The notes: generated by a model from the sequence alone, not told the origin. 64,000 bases of DNA from DASZIT01 sp036264255 (GCA_036264255.1 DATARI010000132.1:34909-98908), one strand, 5' to 3'; positions 18,336 to 27,292 are shown, counted from the stretch's first letter. Numbers and translations are program-made.

Positions 18336-21041
18336 CTACTTGGCCATCTGGCGGAGCATGTAGGGGAGGATCCCGCCCTGGCGGTAGTACTCGGCCTCCA
18401 TCGGGGTGTCGATCCGCAGCCGGGCGGAGAACTCCACCACCCGGTCGCCGTCCACCGCCCGCACCCCCACCTCTTTGGGAACATCGCCGTCGTTGAGGGT
18501 CTCGATGCCGGAGATGGCGAACACCTCGTGCCCGGTCAGCCCGAGGGCCCCGGCGCTCTGCCCGTCGGCGAACTGCAGCGGCAGCACCCCCATCCCGATG
18601 AGGTTGGATCGGTGGATGCGCTCATAGCTGGCGGCGATGACGGCGCGCACCCCGAGCAAAGCGGTTCCCTTGGCCGCCCAGTCCCGCGACGAACCGGACC
18701 CGTATTCCTTGCCGGCCAGTACCACCAGCGGGACACCCTCTTCGGCGTAGCGGACCGAGGCGTCGAAGATGGTGGTCTGCTCGCCGTCGGGGAGATGGAG
18801 GGTGATGCCGCCCTCGGTGCCGGGGGCCAGCTGGTTGCGCAGCCGGACATTGGCGAACGTCCCCCGCATCATGACTTCGTGGTTGCCCCGGCGGGACCCG
18901 TAGGAATTGAAGTCCTTCCGCTCCACCCCGTGCTCGGCCAGATACTTCCCGGCCGGGGTCGACGGGCCGATGCTCCCGGCCGGCGAGATGTGGTCGGTGG
19001 TCACGCTGTCGCCGAGGACGGCCAGCACCCGGGCCCCGGTGATGTCGGTCACCCGGGTCGGCTGGTCGGACAGGTTCTCCAGGAACGGCGGCCGCAGCAC
19101 GTAGGTGGAGGCGGCGTCCCACTCGAAGGTGTTGCCGGTGGCGGTGTCCATGTTCTGCCAGCGGGCCTCGCCGTCGAAGATCGAGCTGTAGCGGTCCCGG
19201 AACATCTCCGAAGTCAGCGACGTGCGGATGGCTTCGGTGACCTCCTCGGCCGACGGCCAGAGGTCGGCGAGACGGACCTCGTTCCCGTCGGTGTCGGTCC
19301 CGAGGGAGTCGTTCACCAGGTCGATGTCCATGGTGCCGGCCAGCGCGTAGGCCACTACCAGCGGCGGGGAGGCCAGGTAGTTCATCCGGACGTCGGGGTG
19401 GATCCGTCCCTCGAAGTTCCGGTTGCCGGAGAGCACGGAGACGGCGGAGAGGTCGGCGCCGAGGACGGCTTCCGAGACCCCGGCGAGCAGGGGACCGGAG
19501 TTGCCGATGCAGGTGGTGCAGCCGAAGCCGACCAGGTCGAACCCGGCCTCCGCCAACGGCTCGGTGAGCCCGGCCCGGTCGAAGTAGTCCATCACCACCC
19601 GGGAGCCGGGCGCCAGTGACGTCTTCACCCAGGGCTTCGGCCGCAACCCGCGGTCGATGGCCTTCTTGGCCAGCAGCCCGGCCGCCACCATCACCTGGGG
19701 GTTGGAGGTATTGGTGCAGCTGGTGATGGCGGCGATCACCACATGGCCGTCCTCGATGGGCACCGTCGACCCGTCGGCCAGAGTGGCCACCGCCGACTTC
19801 TTCTCCTTCTGGTCGCCGAGCGCGGTGTGGAAGGCCTCCCGGGCGCCGGACAGCGAGACCCGGTCCTGGGGTCGGGAGGGGCCGGCGATGCTCGGCACCA
19901 CGGTGGAGAGATCCAGCTCGATGGTCTCGGAGAAGACGGGCTCGGCCCCACCGGGCTGATGGAACATGCCCTGTTCTTTGGCGTAGGCCTCGACCAGCGC
20001 CACCTGGTGCTCGTCACGACCGGTGAAGCGGAGGTAGTCGAGGGTCACGTCGTCGATGGGGAAGATGGCACAGGTGGCGCCGTACTCGGGGGACATGTTC
20101 CCGATGGTGGCCCGGTTGGCCAGCGGCACCGCGGCCAGGCCGGGCCCGTAGAACTCGACGAACTTGCCCACCACCCCCCGCTGGCGGAGCAGCTGGGTGA
20201 TGGTCAGCACCAGGTCGGTGGCGGTGGTGCCGGGCACCTGGCTTCCGGTGAGACGGAATCCGACCACCGGCGGCAACAGCATGGAGAGCGGCTGGCCGAG
20301 CATGGCCGCCTCGGCCTCGATGCCGCCTACCCCCCAGCCGAGGACACCGAGCCCGTTGACCATGGTGGTGTGGGAGTCGGTGCCGACCAGGGTGTCGCAG
20401 TAGGCCCGGCCGTCCTCGGTGCCGAACACCACCCGGGAGAGGTATTCGAGGTTAACCTGATGGCAGATGCCGGCACCGGGGGGGACGACCCGGAAGCCGT
20501 CGAAGGCCTGCTGGGCCCAGCGGAGCAGCTGATACCGCTCGATGTTGCGCTGGTATTCGATGTCGACGTTCTGGTCGAAGGCCCCGGGGGTGCCGGTCAC
20601 CTCGGCGATGACCGAGTGGTCGATGACCAGTTCCACCGGGACCAGGGGGTTGACCTTGGCCGGATCCCCATTCATCTCGGCCAGGGCGGCCCGCATGGCG
20701 GCCAGGTCGACGACGCCCGGCACCCCGGTGAAGTCCTGCATCAGGACCCGCTCGGGGGTGAGGGCGATCTCGACGGCGTCGTTCCCGGCGGCCCCGTGCC
20801 GCTCGGGGCTGCGGCCCCAGTCGGCCACCGACTCGATGTCCTGGGCGCTGACCGCCAGCCCGTCCTCGTGCCGGAGCAGGTTCTCGAGGACGACCTTGAT
20901 CGAGTACGGGAGCCGGGCGATGTCGTACCGCAAGGCCAGGGCGTTGATCCGGAAGATCTCGTAGGTCCGGTCCCCGACGGTCAGGTCGGCCCGGGCTCCG
21001 AAGCTGTCAGGAGCGGATGATGACGAGGGGGAGGGTGCCAT
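18336..21041 (-). CDS. acnA: Aconitate hydratase A
   Basis: A full-length 901-residue aconitase of the AcnA/IRP1 type, which isomerises citrate to isocitrate in the TCA cycle. The [4Fe-4S] ligands are visible in SCTNTSNP near residue 440 and GCTTCIGNSGPL near 505-516. Other landmarks are GTDSHTTMVNGLGVLGWGVG near 225-244 and the swivel-domain KEYGSGSSRDWAAKG near 776-790. A Ser/Asp-rich N-terminal tail precedes FGARADLTVGDR. The stop lies 295 bases to the right of the next gene's start at 18205 (also minus strand), so DUF4242 transcription is probably separate. Confidence 0.97.
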   Translation of the reverse strand: MAPSPSSSSAPDSFGARADLTVGDRTYEIFRINALALRYDIARLPYSIKVVLENLLRHEDGLAVSAQDIESVADWGRSPERHGAAGNDAVEIALTPERVLMQDFTGVPGVVDLAAMRAALAEMNGDPAKVNPLVPVELVIDHSVIAEVTGTPGAFDQNVDIEYQRNIERYQLLRWAQQAFDGFRVVPPGAGICHQVNLEYLSRVVFGTEDGRAYCDTLVGTDSHTTMVNGLGVLGWGVGGIEAEAAMLGQPLSMLLPPVVGFRLTGSQVPGTTATDLVLTITQLLRQRGVVGKFVEFYGPGLAAVPLANRATIGNMSPEYGATCAIFPIDDVTLDYLRFTGRDEHQVALVEAYAKEQGMFHQPGGAEPVFSETIELDLSTVVPSIAGPSRPQDRVSLSGAREAFHTALGDQKEKKSAVATLADGSTVPIEDGHVVIAAITSCTNTSNPQVMVAAGLLAKKAIDRGLRPKPWVKTSLAPGSRVVMDYFDRAGLTEPLAEAGFDLVGFGCTTCIGNSGPLLAGVSEAVLGADLSAVSVLSGNRNFEGRIHPDVRMNYLASPPLVVAYALAGTMDIDLVNDSLGTDTDGNEVRLADLWPSAEEVTEAIRTSLTSEMFRDRYSSIFDGEARWQNMDTATGNTFEWDAASTYVLRPPFLENLSDQPTRVTDITGARVLAVLGDSVTTDHISPAGSIGPSTPAGKYLAEHGVERKDFNSYGSRRGNHEVMMRGTFANVRLRNQLAPGTEGGITLHLPDGEQTTIFDASVRYAEEGVPLVVLAGKEYGSGSSRDWAAKGTALLGVRAVIAASYERIHRSNLIGMGVLPLQFADGQSAGALGLTGHEVFAISGIETLNDGDVPKEVGVRAVDGDRVVEFSARLRIDTPMEAEYYRQGGILPYMLRQMAK

Positions 21042-21119
21042 GAGCCCATTCTGCCCACTCCCGGAGGTCTGGCGCCATGCGGGGGCTGGTCGCCTGCCGG
21101 GGTTGCGCGGACGGTTCGG

Positions 21120-21944
21120 TCAGGTCCGGGTCCGGTACCGCCAGACGGCCAGCGGGGGCAGGACGATGAGGATCCCCACCGTCCAGATCAGAGCCAGGAT
21201 GAGCCAGTGGGCAGTGGGTCCGCCGATCATCAGGGACCGACAGGCGGTCACCACCAGGCTCACCGGTTGGTAGGTGGCGAAGCCCTGCAGCCAGCTGGGC
21301 ATGTCCTGGACCGGGACGAAGGCCGAGGAGGCGAAGGTCAGCGGGAACAGCAGCGGGAAGGACATGACCTGGGCCGTCTCGCTGTTGGGGGCGGAGAGCC
21401 CGATCACCGCGAAGCCCCAGGACAGGGCGTAGGCGAACAACAGGATGAGTCCGATGGCGGCCAGGTAGGGGAGCACCCCGGTGCTCGGGCGGAAGCCGAC
21501 CAGCAGTCCCACCCCGGTGATGACGATGACCACCACCACGTTCCGGCAGAGGTCGGCGGTGGTGCGGCCGGCCAGTACCGCCGAGCGGGCCATGGGGAGG
21601 GCCCGGAACCGTTCGATCAACCCCTTCTGGAGGTCCTCGGCCAACCCGATGCTGGTGCTGACCGCGCCGAACGCCACTGTCTGGACGAAGATCCCCGGCA
21701 TCAGGTAGTTGGTGTAGCTGACCCCGGGTGGGTGGATGGCACCGCCGAAGACGTAGCGGAACAACAGCACGAACATGATCGGCTGCACCGTCGAGAAGAA
21801 CAAAGCCTCGGGGATCCGGGTGTAGCCGATCAGATTGCGCTTGGTGACCGTCCAGGTGTCGGTGAGCGCCCACCGGATGCGGGCCCCCGCCCCGGTGGCC
21901 AATGGTGCGCCGGTGACGGTCGGGATCGAGATGGTGGTGGTCAT
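21120..21944 (-). CDS. ABC-2 permease, daunorubicin-resistance (DrrB) type
   Basis: A 274-residue permease of the DrrB type. After a cytoplasmic N-terminal segment ending in TKRNLIGYTRIPEALF, helices include TVQPIMFVLLFRYVFGGAI, NVVVVIVITGVGLLVGF, YLAAIGLILLFAYALSWGFAV, FPLLFPLTFASSAFVPVQDMP and LILALIWTVGILIVLPPLAVW. The FVPVQDMP segment is a hallmark of the family. It overlaps the ATPase gene by four bases (ATGA). The pair probably exports a hydrophobic compound or lipid. Confidence 0.9.
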   Translation of the reverse strand: MTTTISIPTVTGAPLATGAGARIRWALTDTWTVTKRNLIGYTRIPEALFFSTVQPIMFVLLFRYVFGGAIHPPGVSYTNYLMPGIFVQTVAFGAVSTSIGLAEDLQKGLIERFRALPMARSAVLAGRTTADLCRNVVVVIVITGVGLLVGFRPSTGVLPYLAAIGLILLFAYALSWGFAVIGLSAPNSETAQVMSFPLLFPLTFASSAFVPVQDMPSWLQGFATYQPVSLVVTACRSLMIGGPTAHWLILALIWTVGILIVLPPLAVWRYRTRT

Positions 21945-22987
21945 CGGTTGCCTCCTACCGGGACGGGTGTCGATTGAGGACGGTCGGAGCGAGAGCCGTC
22001 TCCACCGAGGGCATGGGGGTCAGCTCCGTCTCCGGCCACCTCGTCTTCGGTACGGTGCCCGGTCAGCGCCAGGAACACATCATCGAGGCTGGGCTCCCGG
22101 AGGGTGAAGGTCACCGGGGTGATCCCGGCCTGGTCGAGAGCCCGGAGGGCGGTCATGGCATCCACCGGACCGTTGTCCACGGTCACGTCGACCACCCGGC
22201 CGTTGATGTTCGGGGTGTGGGGCCCAATCGCCTCCAGCACCGGAACCGCGCGGCCGGCGTCATCGTGATCGTGGAGACCGACTTCGAGGACGGTGGCACC
22301 CAGTTCGGACTTGAGTTGGGTCGGGGTGCCCTCGGCAATGACCCGGCCGTGGTCGAGCACCGACAGGGTGTCGGCCAGGCGGTCGGCCTCCTCGAGGTAC
22401 TGGGTGGTGAGGAGCACGGTCGTCCCCCCGCCCACCAGGCTCTCGATGACCTCCCAGAGGTCGTTCCGGCTCTGAGGGTCGAGGCCGGTGGTCGGCTCGT
22501 CGAGGAAGAGGACGCTCGGCCGGGCCACCAGGGCGGCGGCCAGGTCGAGTCGACGGCGCATGCCGCCCGAGTAGGTCTTGAGGGTCCGGTCGCCGGCGTC
22601 GGCCAGGTCGAACTGGTCGAGCAGTTCCTTGGACCGACTGGTCACATACGACTTCGGCAGGTGATTGAGGCGACCGACCATGACCAGGTTCTCGCGCCCG
22701 GTCAGGTTCTCGTCGACGGCTGCGTACTGGCCGGCCAGGCCGATCAGACTTCGGACCAGGGCGGCCTCTTTGGCCACGTCGTGGCCGAGGACCACGGCCG
22801 AGCCACTGTCGGCTTTGAGGATGGTGGTCAGGATCCGCACCGCGGTGGTCTTGCCCGATCCGTTCGGACCCAGCAGCCCGAACACGGTCCCCTCTTCGAC
22901 ATTGAAGCTCACCCCGTCGAGGGCGCGGACCTCGAGCTTTCCGGTGAACGTCTTCTTGATGTCGGTCACTTCGATTGCGTGTGGCAT
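21941..22987 (-). CDS. ABC transporter ATP-binding protein, DrrA type
   Basis: A 348-residue DrrA-like ATPase. Walker A GPNGSGKTT is near residues 39-47, the signature YSGGMRRRLDLAAALVAR near 139-156, Walker B VLFLDEPTTGLDPQSR near 158-173, and TTQYLEEADRLAD near 194-206. The C-terminal regulatory domain ends FTLREPSLDDVFLALTG, as usual in DrrA, then an extra 30-residue Asp/Gly-rich tail. It is the first gene of the pair and is divergent from the MarR regulator across an 84-base AT-rich gap. Confidence 0.92.
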   Translation of the reverse strand: MPHAIEVTDIKKTFTGKLEVRALDGVSFNVEEGTVFGLLGPNGSGKTTAVRILTTILKADSGSAVVLGHDVAKEAALVRSLIGLAGQYAAVDENLTGRENLVMVGRLNHLPKSYVTSRSKELLDQFDLADAGDRTLKTYSGGMRRRLDLAAALVARPSVLFLDEPTTGLDPQSRNDLWEVIESLVGGGTTVLLTTQYLEEADRLADTLSVLDHGRVIAEGTPTQLKSELGATVLEVGLHDHDDAGRAVPVLEAIGPHTPNINGRVVDVTVDNGPVDAMTALRALDQAGITPVTFTLREPSLDDVFLALTGHRTEDEVAGDGADPHALGGDGSRSDRPQSTPVPVGGNR

Positions 22988-23071
22988 CGGCAGGGTCCCC
23001 GTCTTCGAGTTGCACGATCAGTGAAGCACATTCCCTTTACTTTTGGAAATCTTAACTATTAGAGTATTTGT
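22988..23071. promoter_or_regulatory. Divergent drrA/marR promoter region
   Basis: The 84 bases between the two starts contain a strikingly AT-rich block at about 23033-23070 in a genome that is otherwise near 70% GC. On the minus strand TAAGAT is a -10-like hexamer for the exporter. The marR GTG at 23072 follows directly, suggesting a leaderless or short-leader transcript. A MarR-family protein would be expected to bind here and repress both directions. No clean perfect palindrome was found. Confidence 0.5.
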
Positions 23072-23596
23072 GTGTCAACCGAGTTGGGGGATCCCGAAGT
23101 CAAACGAGGAAGGGCTCGAAGACGAGCCGCCGAGGTCCCGGGACCACCGGAGCCGCTGGAGGGTTTGAGACACTTCGAGCTCGGCGAGGCCATGCGGGCC
23201 TACCAGATGTCCGTCGACATCTTCGACGAGGCGGTGGCCGGCAAGCTCGGGCTCAACCGCACCGACTTCCGGTGCATCGACATCCTCGACCAGCACCAGC
23301 CGATGACCGCCGGGGCCCTGGCCCAGGCTGCCCGCATCTCGACGGGCACCATGACCTTCGTCATCGACCGCCTGGAGGCGGCCGGGTTCGTGAGACGGCG
23401 CCGGGACGGCGACGATCGGCGCCGGGTCCTCGTGGAGATCGTGCCGGCTGCCCACCGGAAGGTGATGGCGTATCACCTCCCGATGATCCAGGACGCCCGG
23501 GCGGCGCTGGCCGAGTTGACCGCCGACGAGATCGCGGTGGTCTGCAAATTCCTCACCATCAGCGCGGCCGTGTTCCGGAGGAACATTCCCGCCTGA
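23072..23596 (+). CDS. MarR family transcriptional regulator
   Basis: A 174-residue winged-helix regulator. A charged N-terminal segment of about 35 residues precedes the domain. LTADEIA and LNRTDFRCIDILDQHQPM flank the core; the recognition region is AGALAQAARISTGTMTFVID near residues 80-99, followed by the wing FVRRRRDGDDRRRVLVEI near 107-124. It is divergent from the DrrAB exporter and probably represses it in response to the exported compound. GTG at 23072 is the first start; the later in-frame ATG at MRAYQMSV is less likely because it would cut helix one. Confidence 0.87.
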   Translation: MSTELGDPEVKRGRARRRAAEVPGPPEPLEGLRHFELGEAMRAYQMSVDIFDEAVAGKLGLNRTDFRCIDILDQHQPMTAGALAQAARISTGTMTFVIDRLEAAGFVRRRRDGDDRRRVLVEIVPAAHRKVMAYHLPMIQDARAALAELTADEIAVVCKFLTISAAVFRRNIPA

Positions 23597-23660
23597 CACC
23601 GGCCCGGGGCCTGAGGCGATCTGCGGAGCACGACCGTCGACAAGCCGTTAGCCTCAGCCC

Positions 23661-24122
23661 ATGGAAGAAGGCGATCTGGCACCAGACTTCGAGCTCCCCG
23701 ACGAGAACGGGACACTTCGCCGGCTCAGCGACCTGCTGGTCAACGGTCCGGTGGTCCTGTACTTCTACCCGGCGGCCATGACGCCGGGGTGCACGGCCGA
23801 GAGCTGCCACTTCCGCGACATGAAGGCGGAATTCGAGGCGGTGGGCGCCCAACGGATCGGCATCAGCGCCGATCAGGTGGAGAAGCAGAAGCGGTTTTCC
23901 GACAAGCACTCGTTCGACTTCCCGCTCCTCTCCGACCCCGACGGAGCGGTGGCCACCCAGTATGGGGTCCGGCGGCGCATCACGGTGTTGTCGCCCACCA
24001 AGCGGGCGACGTTCGTGATCGGGCGGGACCGCAAGATCGCCGCCATCATCCAGAGCGAAGTGCGGATGAACGTGCATGCCGACCGGGCGCTCGAAGCGGT
24101 GTCGAAGCTCGCTGCCGCCTGA
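23661..24122 (+). CDS. Peroxiredoxin, BCP/PrxQ type (second copy)
   Basis: A 153-residue peroxiredoxin. AMTPGCTAESCHFRD near residues 40-54 has the peroxidatic and resolving cysteines five residues apart, as in PrxQ. It is a divergent paralogue of the thiol peroxidase at 10037, sharing EGDLAPDFELPDENG against SGDRAPAFTLPDQDG. The segment YGVRRRITVLSPTKRATFVIG has an extra basic stretch not present in the first copy. The ATG at 23661 follows the MarR gene by 64 bases. Confidence 0.9.
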   Translation: MEEGDLAPDFELPDENGTLRRLSDLLVNGPVVLYFYPAAMTPGCTAESCHFRDMKAEFEAVGAQRIGISADQVEKQKRFSDKHSFDFPLLSDPDGAVATQYGVRRRITVLSPTKRATFVIGRDRKIAAIIQSEVRMNVHADRALEAVSKLAAA

Positions 24123-24258
24123 GGCGACGACGGCGCGATGACGCCGCTCGCCAAACCCGTGTGGTGTCCCGCCCGGTGACGAAGGTCCCCGGCACCGTCC
24201 GTCTCCGATGGGACACTGTCGCCATGCGGCTGTGGTCTCAACATCGGAGAACCCCGGG

Positions 24259-24816
24259 GTGAGCCCGAATCCGATCAACGACCGCGTCGAGCGCATGGCC
24301 CAGGCCATCGCCGAGCGGGTGGTCGGCCTGGTCCTCGACTCCATCGACCTCAACGCGATCATGGAGCGGATCGACGTCGATCGGGTGGTGTCGAGGGTCA
24401 ACGCTGACGCCATCGTGGACCGGGTGGACGTCGAGAAGATCATCGACCGGGTCGACGTCGAGAAGATCGTCGAGCGAGTGGACGTGGACAAGCTCGTCGA
24501 GCGGGTGGACGTCAACGCCCTGGTTGAACGCGTCGACGTCCGGCGGATCGTCGACCAGCTGGACATCGAATCACTGGTGGCGCAGACCGAGTTGGGGTCG
24601 ATCATTTTCAAGTCGACCTCCAGCGTGGCCGCGGAGGTCCTGGACGTGATCCGGGCCCAAGGCGTCGGCCTGGACGATTTCTTCGCCCGGTGGACCAACC
24701 GGATCCTGCGACGCGACCCGGCCTCGCTGCCGCTCGGGCCCTCCGCCCTGGTCTCTCCCACCCCGGCGGACGTCCCCGCGCTGCCGGCGCTTCCGGCGCA
24801 GGTCGACGCACCGTGA
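24259..24816 (+). CDS. Nine-residue-repeat protein coupled to RDD membrane protein
   Basis: The GTG at 24259 was chosen because GGAGA lies eight bases upstream; it gives 185 residues. About residues 34-106 consist of eight tandem nine-residue units with the pattern RVDVxxIVx (for example RVDVEKIID, RVDVEKIVE, RVDVDKLVE). The pattern predicts a regular, strongly charged solenoid or amphipathic helix. Then come STSSVAAEVLDVIRAQGVG and a C-terminal RWTNRILRR. A similar repeat followed by STGSVASE is known in actinobacteria fused to or beside RDD proteins. The stop overlaps the RDD gene's GTG by three bases, so the two are translated together. Function is unknown. Confidence 0.72.
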   Translation: MSPNPINDRVERMAQAIAERVVGLVLDSIDLNAIMERIDVDRVVSRVNADAIVDRVDVEKIIDRVDVEKIVERVDVDKLVERVDVNALVERVDVRRIVDQLDIESLVAQTELGSIIFKSTSSVAAEVLDVIRAQGVGLDDFFARWTNRILRRDPASLPLGPSALVSPTPADVPALPALPAQVDAP

Positions 24817-25337
24817 TCACCCCTCCACCCCCGGCCCTCTACGAGGGGAGACAAGGTCACTATGCCGGGGCCGTCACCCGCCTGGTTGCCTTTGGCGCCG
24901 ACGTCGGCGCGTCGTGGGGCCTCTACACCCTCGGGTTGGGGGCCGTCTCCCTCACCGTGGCGCTGGCCACCGGTCGGGCGTTCTCGGTGGGCCGAAATCA
25001 GGTGCCGACCTTGATCGTGCTGGTGGTCTGGGAGTTCCTCTACTTCGCCTACCAGTGGGCACTCAGTGGGAAGACGATCGGCATGGCGATCCTCGGGATC
25101 CAGGTGGTGAGCGCCGACGGAAGGCCGATGGCCCCTCGTCAAGCCGTCCTGCGCACCCTGGCCTTGCCGTTGAGTGTGGCGATCATCGGTTTGGGGTTCC
25201 TCGGCATCCTGGTGCAACGGGAGCGGCGAGCCCTCCACGATCTGGTGGCGGGCACCGCAGTCGTCTACTCGTGGGATGCCCGGGCCGCCCGCCTGCGTTG
25301 GCTGGCCCGTCAAGCCCCGGAGACAACCGGCAGCTGA
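24813..25337 (+). CDS. RDD family membrane protein
   Basis: A 174-residue membrane protein starting at GTG 24813. The RDD signature is seen in AVTRLVAFGADVGASWGLYTL near residues 19-39, where the canonical R and D residues flank helix one, and in SGKTIGMAILGIQVV near residues 87-101. Two more helices are VPTLIVLVVWEFLYFAYQWAL and LALPLSVAIIGLGFLGILV, and the ending RRALHDLVAGTAVV is typical. RDD proteins are proposed ion or small-molecule transport components. Overlap with the nine-residue-repeat gene suggests a complex. Confidence 0.85.
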   Translation: MITPPPPALYEGRQGHYAGAVTRLVAFGADVGASWGLYTLGLGAVSLTVALATGRAFSVGRNQVPTLIVLVVWEFLYFAYQWALSGKTIGMAILGIQVVSADGRPMAPRQAVLRTLALPLSVAIIGLGFLGILVQRERRALHDLVAGTAVVYSWDARAARLRWLARQAPETTGS

Positions 25338-25387
25338 CGCGGTGCCACCGGTCGCCGGCCGGCCGGGCGGTGTTGGGATCCCTTCCG

Positions 25388-26311
25388 TTACTGGTGGAAG
25401 TAGTGGCCTTGGTCGAGATCTTCGATGAGCCCGACCTCGGTGGGCTGCCATCCCAGGAGCTCACGGGTGAGCGCGCTGGAGGCCGGGGCGTCGAGCGCCA
25501 GAAGTGGGGCCATCCAGGTGAAATGTCCGGGGGCGTCGTCAGAGGAGATGGACACCACCGGAATGTCGAGGTGGCGCCCGATCACCTCGGCGATGTCGCG
25601 GATCGGCACGCCTTCTTCCGCCACCCCGTGGAGGGTCGACCCCGCCGGTGCCTCCAGCGCCAGGCAGAAGAGCTTCGCAGAATCGAGGCGGTGCACCGCA
25701 TTCCAGCGATTGGTCCCGTTCCCGATGTAGCCGGAGGCGCCCTGGTCCCGAGCGATGCTCACCAGGGTGGCGACGAAGCCGTTGTCTCCTTGGCCGTGAT
25801 TGGTCGGGGCGAGTCGCACGACGGAGGATCGGATGCCGCGGGAAGCCATGGAAAGCACCAACTCGGCAGTGGCGTGCCGAGCGCTCGGACCCTCGCCCAC
25901 CTCGCCTACCGACGGGTCGGAGCCGTGCCCGTCCCGCTCGGTGGCCACCCGCCCGGGAGCGAGCCCGAGGGTGCCGGACGCGATGACCAACGGTCGATCG
26001 GTACCGGCGAGCGCGTCGCCGAGGGTCTCGACGGCACGGCGGTCGGCAGTGGCCGCGCCCAGGAAGTCGCCGGAAAAGGCGAGGTCGTGCTTGAAAGCGA
26101 GATGGATGACACCGTCCGACCCGGCGGCGGCGGCCCGCAGTCCGTCGAGATCGTCGAGCGAGCCGCGATGGACTTCGGCCCCGGCGGCTTCGAGGGCGGC
26201 GACCGAGGCATCCGAGCGGGCCAGCCCGACGACCTGGTGGCCAGCACCGATGAGCTCGGGAACGACGGCCGAACCGATCCAGCCGGACGCGCCGGTGACG
26301 AATACACGCAT
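25388..26311 (-). CDS. NAD-dependent epimerase/dehydratase (extended SDR)
   Basis: A 307-residue atypical extended short-chain dehydrogenase. The nucleotide-binding turn FVTGASGWIGSAV is at residues 4-16 and LIGAGHQVVGLARSDAS follows. The canonical YxxxK is not intact: the region SARHATAELVLSMASRG occupies its place, with histidine instead of tyrosine, so this is an atypical family member of the NmrA/SDR48-like sort. GGAGG eight bases before the ATG at 26311 fixes the start. It is divergent from a TetR regulator and probably under its control. Confidence 0.8.
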   Translation of the reverse strand: MRVFVTGASGWIGSAVVPELIGAGHQVVGLARSDASVAALEAAGAEVHRGSLDDLDGLRAAAAGSDGVIHLAFKHDLAFSGDFLGAATADRRAVETLGDALAGTDRPLVIASGTLGLAPGRVATERDGHGSDPSVGEVGEGPSARHATAELVLSMASRGIRSSVVRLAPTNHGQGDNGFVATLVSIARDQGASGYIGNGTNRWNAVHRLDSAKLFCLALEAPAGSTLHGVAEEGVPIRDIAEVIGRHLDIPVVSISSDDAPGHFTWMAPLLALDAPASSALTRELLGWQPTEVGLIEDLDQGHYFHQ

Positions 26312-26360
26312 GAGGGATACCTCCAGGTTGATGACCATCCTCGAAGGGGGAGGACCGTCG

Positions 26361-26410
26361 ATGTCAGTGGCTGCCATCACTGTACCATCTATGTCAGGGA
26401 CTGTCATCAC
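26361..26410. promoter_or_regulatory. Paired 20-base direct repeats, probable TetR operator
   Basis: ATGTCAGTGGCTGCCATCAC at 26361-26380 and a copy with 17 of 20 identical bases at 26391-26410 are spaced by exactly 30 bases, close to three helical turns. They lie in the 118-base gap between the divergent epimerase and TetR genes. A perfect palindrome TCACCGGTGA at 26407-26416 overlaps the right copy. Two sites on the same DNA face fit co-operative binding by the adjacent TetR protein. Confidence 0.5.
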
Positions 26411-26429
26411 CGGTGAGTACGATGGTCTG

Positions 26430-26996
26430 ATGGTGCGTTGGGAACCGGACAGCCGGGGCAGGCTCGAGCAGGCGGCCCTGGCTCTCTACGGTGAGCGCGG
26501 GTTCGAGAACACCACCGTTGCGGAGATCGCCGCCCGGGCCGGACTGACCGAGCGAACCTTTTTCCGGTATTTCGCCGACAAGCGTGAAGTCCTGTTCTCG
26601 GGCGCCGGCCTGCTCCAGGAGGTCCTCGTCGGCACCGTCGTCGGGGCCGCCGATGCCGTCTCGCCGATCGACGCGGTCATCCTCGCCCTCGAAGCCGCTG
26701 GCGCGGTGCTCGAGGAGCGCCGTGAAAGCGCCCGGGTACGCCAGAGCATCATCGCCGCCAACACCGAGCTGCAAGAACGCGAGCTGATCAAGCTGGCCAC
26801 CCTCGCCGCCGCGCTCGCCGATGCCTTGGGCCGCCGAGGGGTGCCGGGCCTGGAGGCGGCGCTGACCGCGGAGGCGGGCATCGCGGTCTTCAAAGTCGGG
26901 TTCGAACGTTGGGTCGACACCGGCAACCGGCGATCCCTGCCGGAGCTCATCCGAGATTCGCTGGACGTGCTGAAAGCGGTGACCGCCGGCGGGTGA
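26430..26996 (+). CDS. TetR family transcriptional regulator
   Basis: A 188-residue regulator with the N-terminal TetR helix-turn-helix: ALALYGERGFENTTVAEIAA near residues 12-31, then RAGLTERTFFRYFADKREVLF near 32-52. The all-helical ligand domain follows. The ATG at 26430 was chosen because it gives the usual spacing to the domain; an in-frame ATG at 26391 would fall in the right-hand repeat. It probably controls the divergent epimerase gene and itself. Confidence 0.88.
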   Translation: MVRWEPDSRGRLEQAALALYGERGFENTTVAEIAARAGLTERTFFRYFADKREVLFSGAGLLQEVLVGTVVGAADAVSPIDAVILALEAAGAVLEERRESARVRQSIIAANTELQERELIKLATLAAALADALGRRGVPGLEAALTAEAGIAVFKVGFERWVDTGNRRSLPELIRDSLDVLKAVTAGG

Positions 26997-27037
26997 TCGC
27001 TGGGGCGCCTTCCTCCCGCGCCCGGACCTCAACGCCG

Positions 27038-27292
27038 TCACTTCCACCGGAAATGGACGAACACCCTTCCGAAATTGTTGGAGTCCTTTTCGACCCGGTG
27101 GTAGAGCGCCTTGATCTCTTTTTGATCGAGAAACCGCAGGACCCGCTTCTTCAGCTGGCCGCTTCCCTTGCCCGGGATGATCTCGACCAGTGGCGCCTTT
27201 TTCTCCACCGCCTCCTCGATGATGGCCCGGAGGGCCCGGTCGATGTCGCCGCCCCGGTTGTAGATGTCGTGCAAGTCCAACTTCAGCTTCAC
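27038..27292 (-). CDS. Small Smr-domain protein
   Basis: An 84-residue stand-alone Smr domain. LDLHDIYNRGG near residues 5-15 and the strongly conserved VEIIPGKGSGQLKKRVLRFL near 37-56 contain the LDLH and GxG motifs typical of Smr (small MutS-related) nucleases, and KDSNNFGRVFVHF closes the fold. Smr domains nick branched DNA or cleave RNA; stand-alone forms in actinobacteria are uncharacterised. GTG 27292 begins directly before the domain. It is divergent from alkB. Confidence 0.85.
   Translation of the reverse strand: MKLKLDLHDIYNRGGDIDRALRAIIEEAVEKKAPLVEIIPGKGSGQLKKRVLRFLDQKEIKALYHRVEKDSNNFGRVFVHFRWK

Noticed and set aside
24364..24581. CRISPR-like repeat array
   Set aside because: The 27-base periodicity is a coding nine-residue repeat with no spacers and no cas genes nearby.
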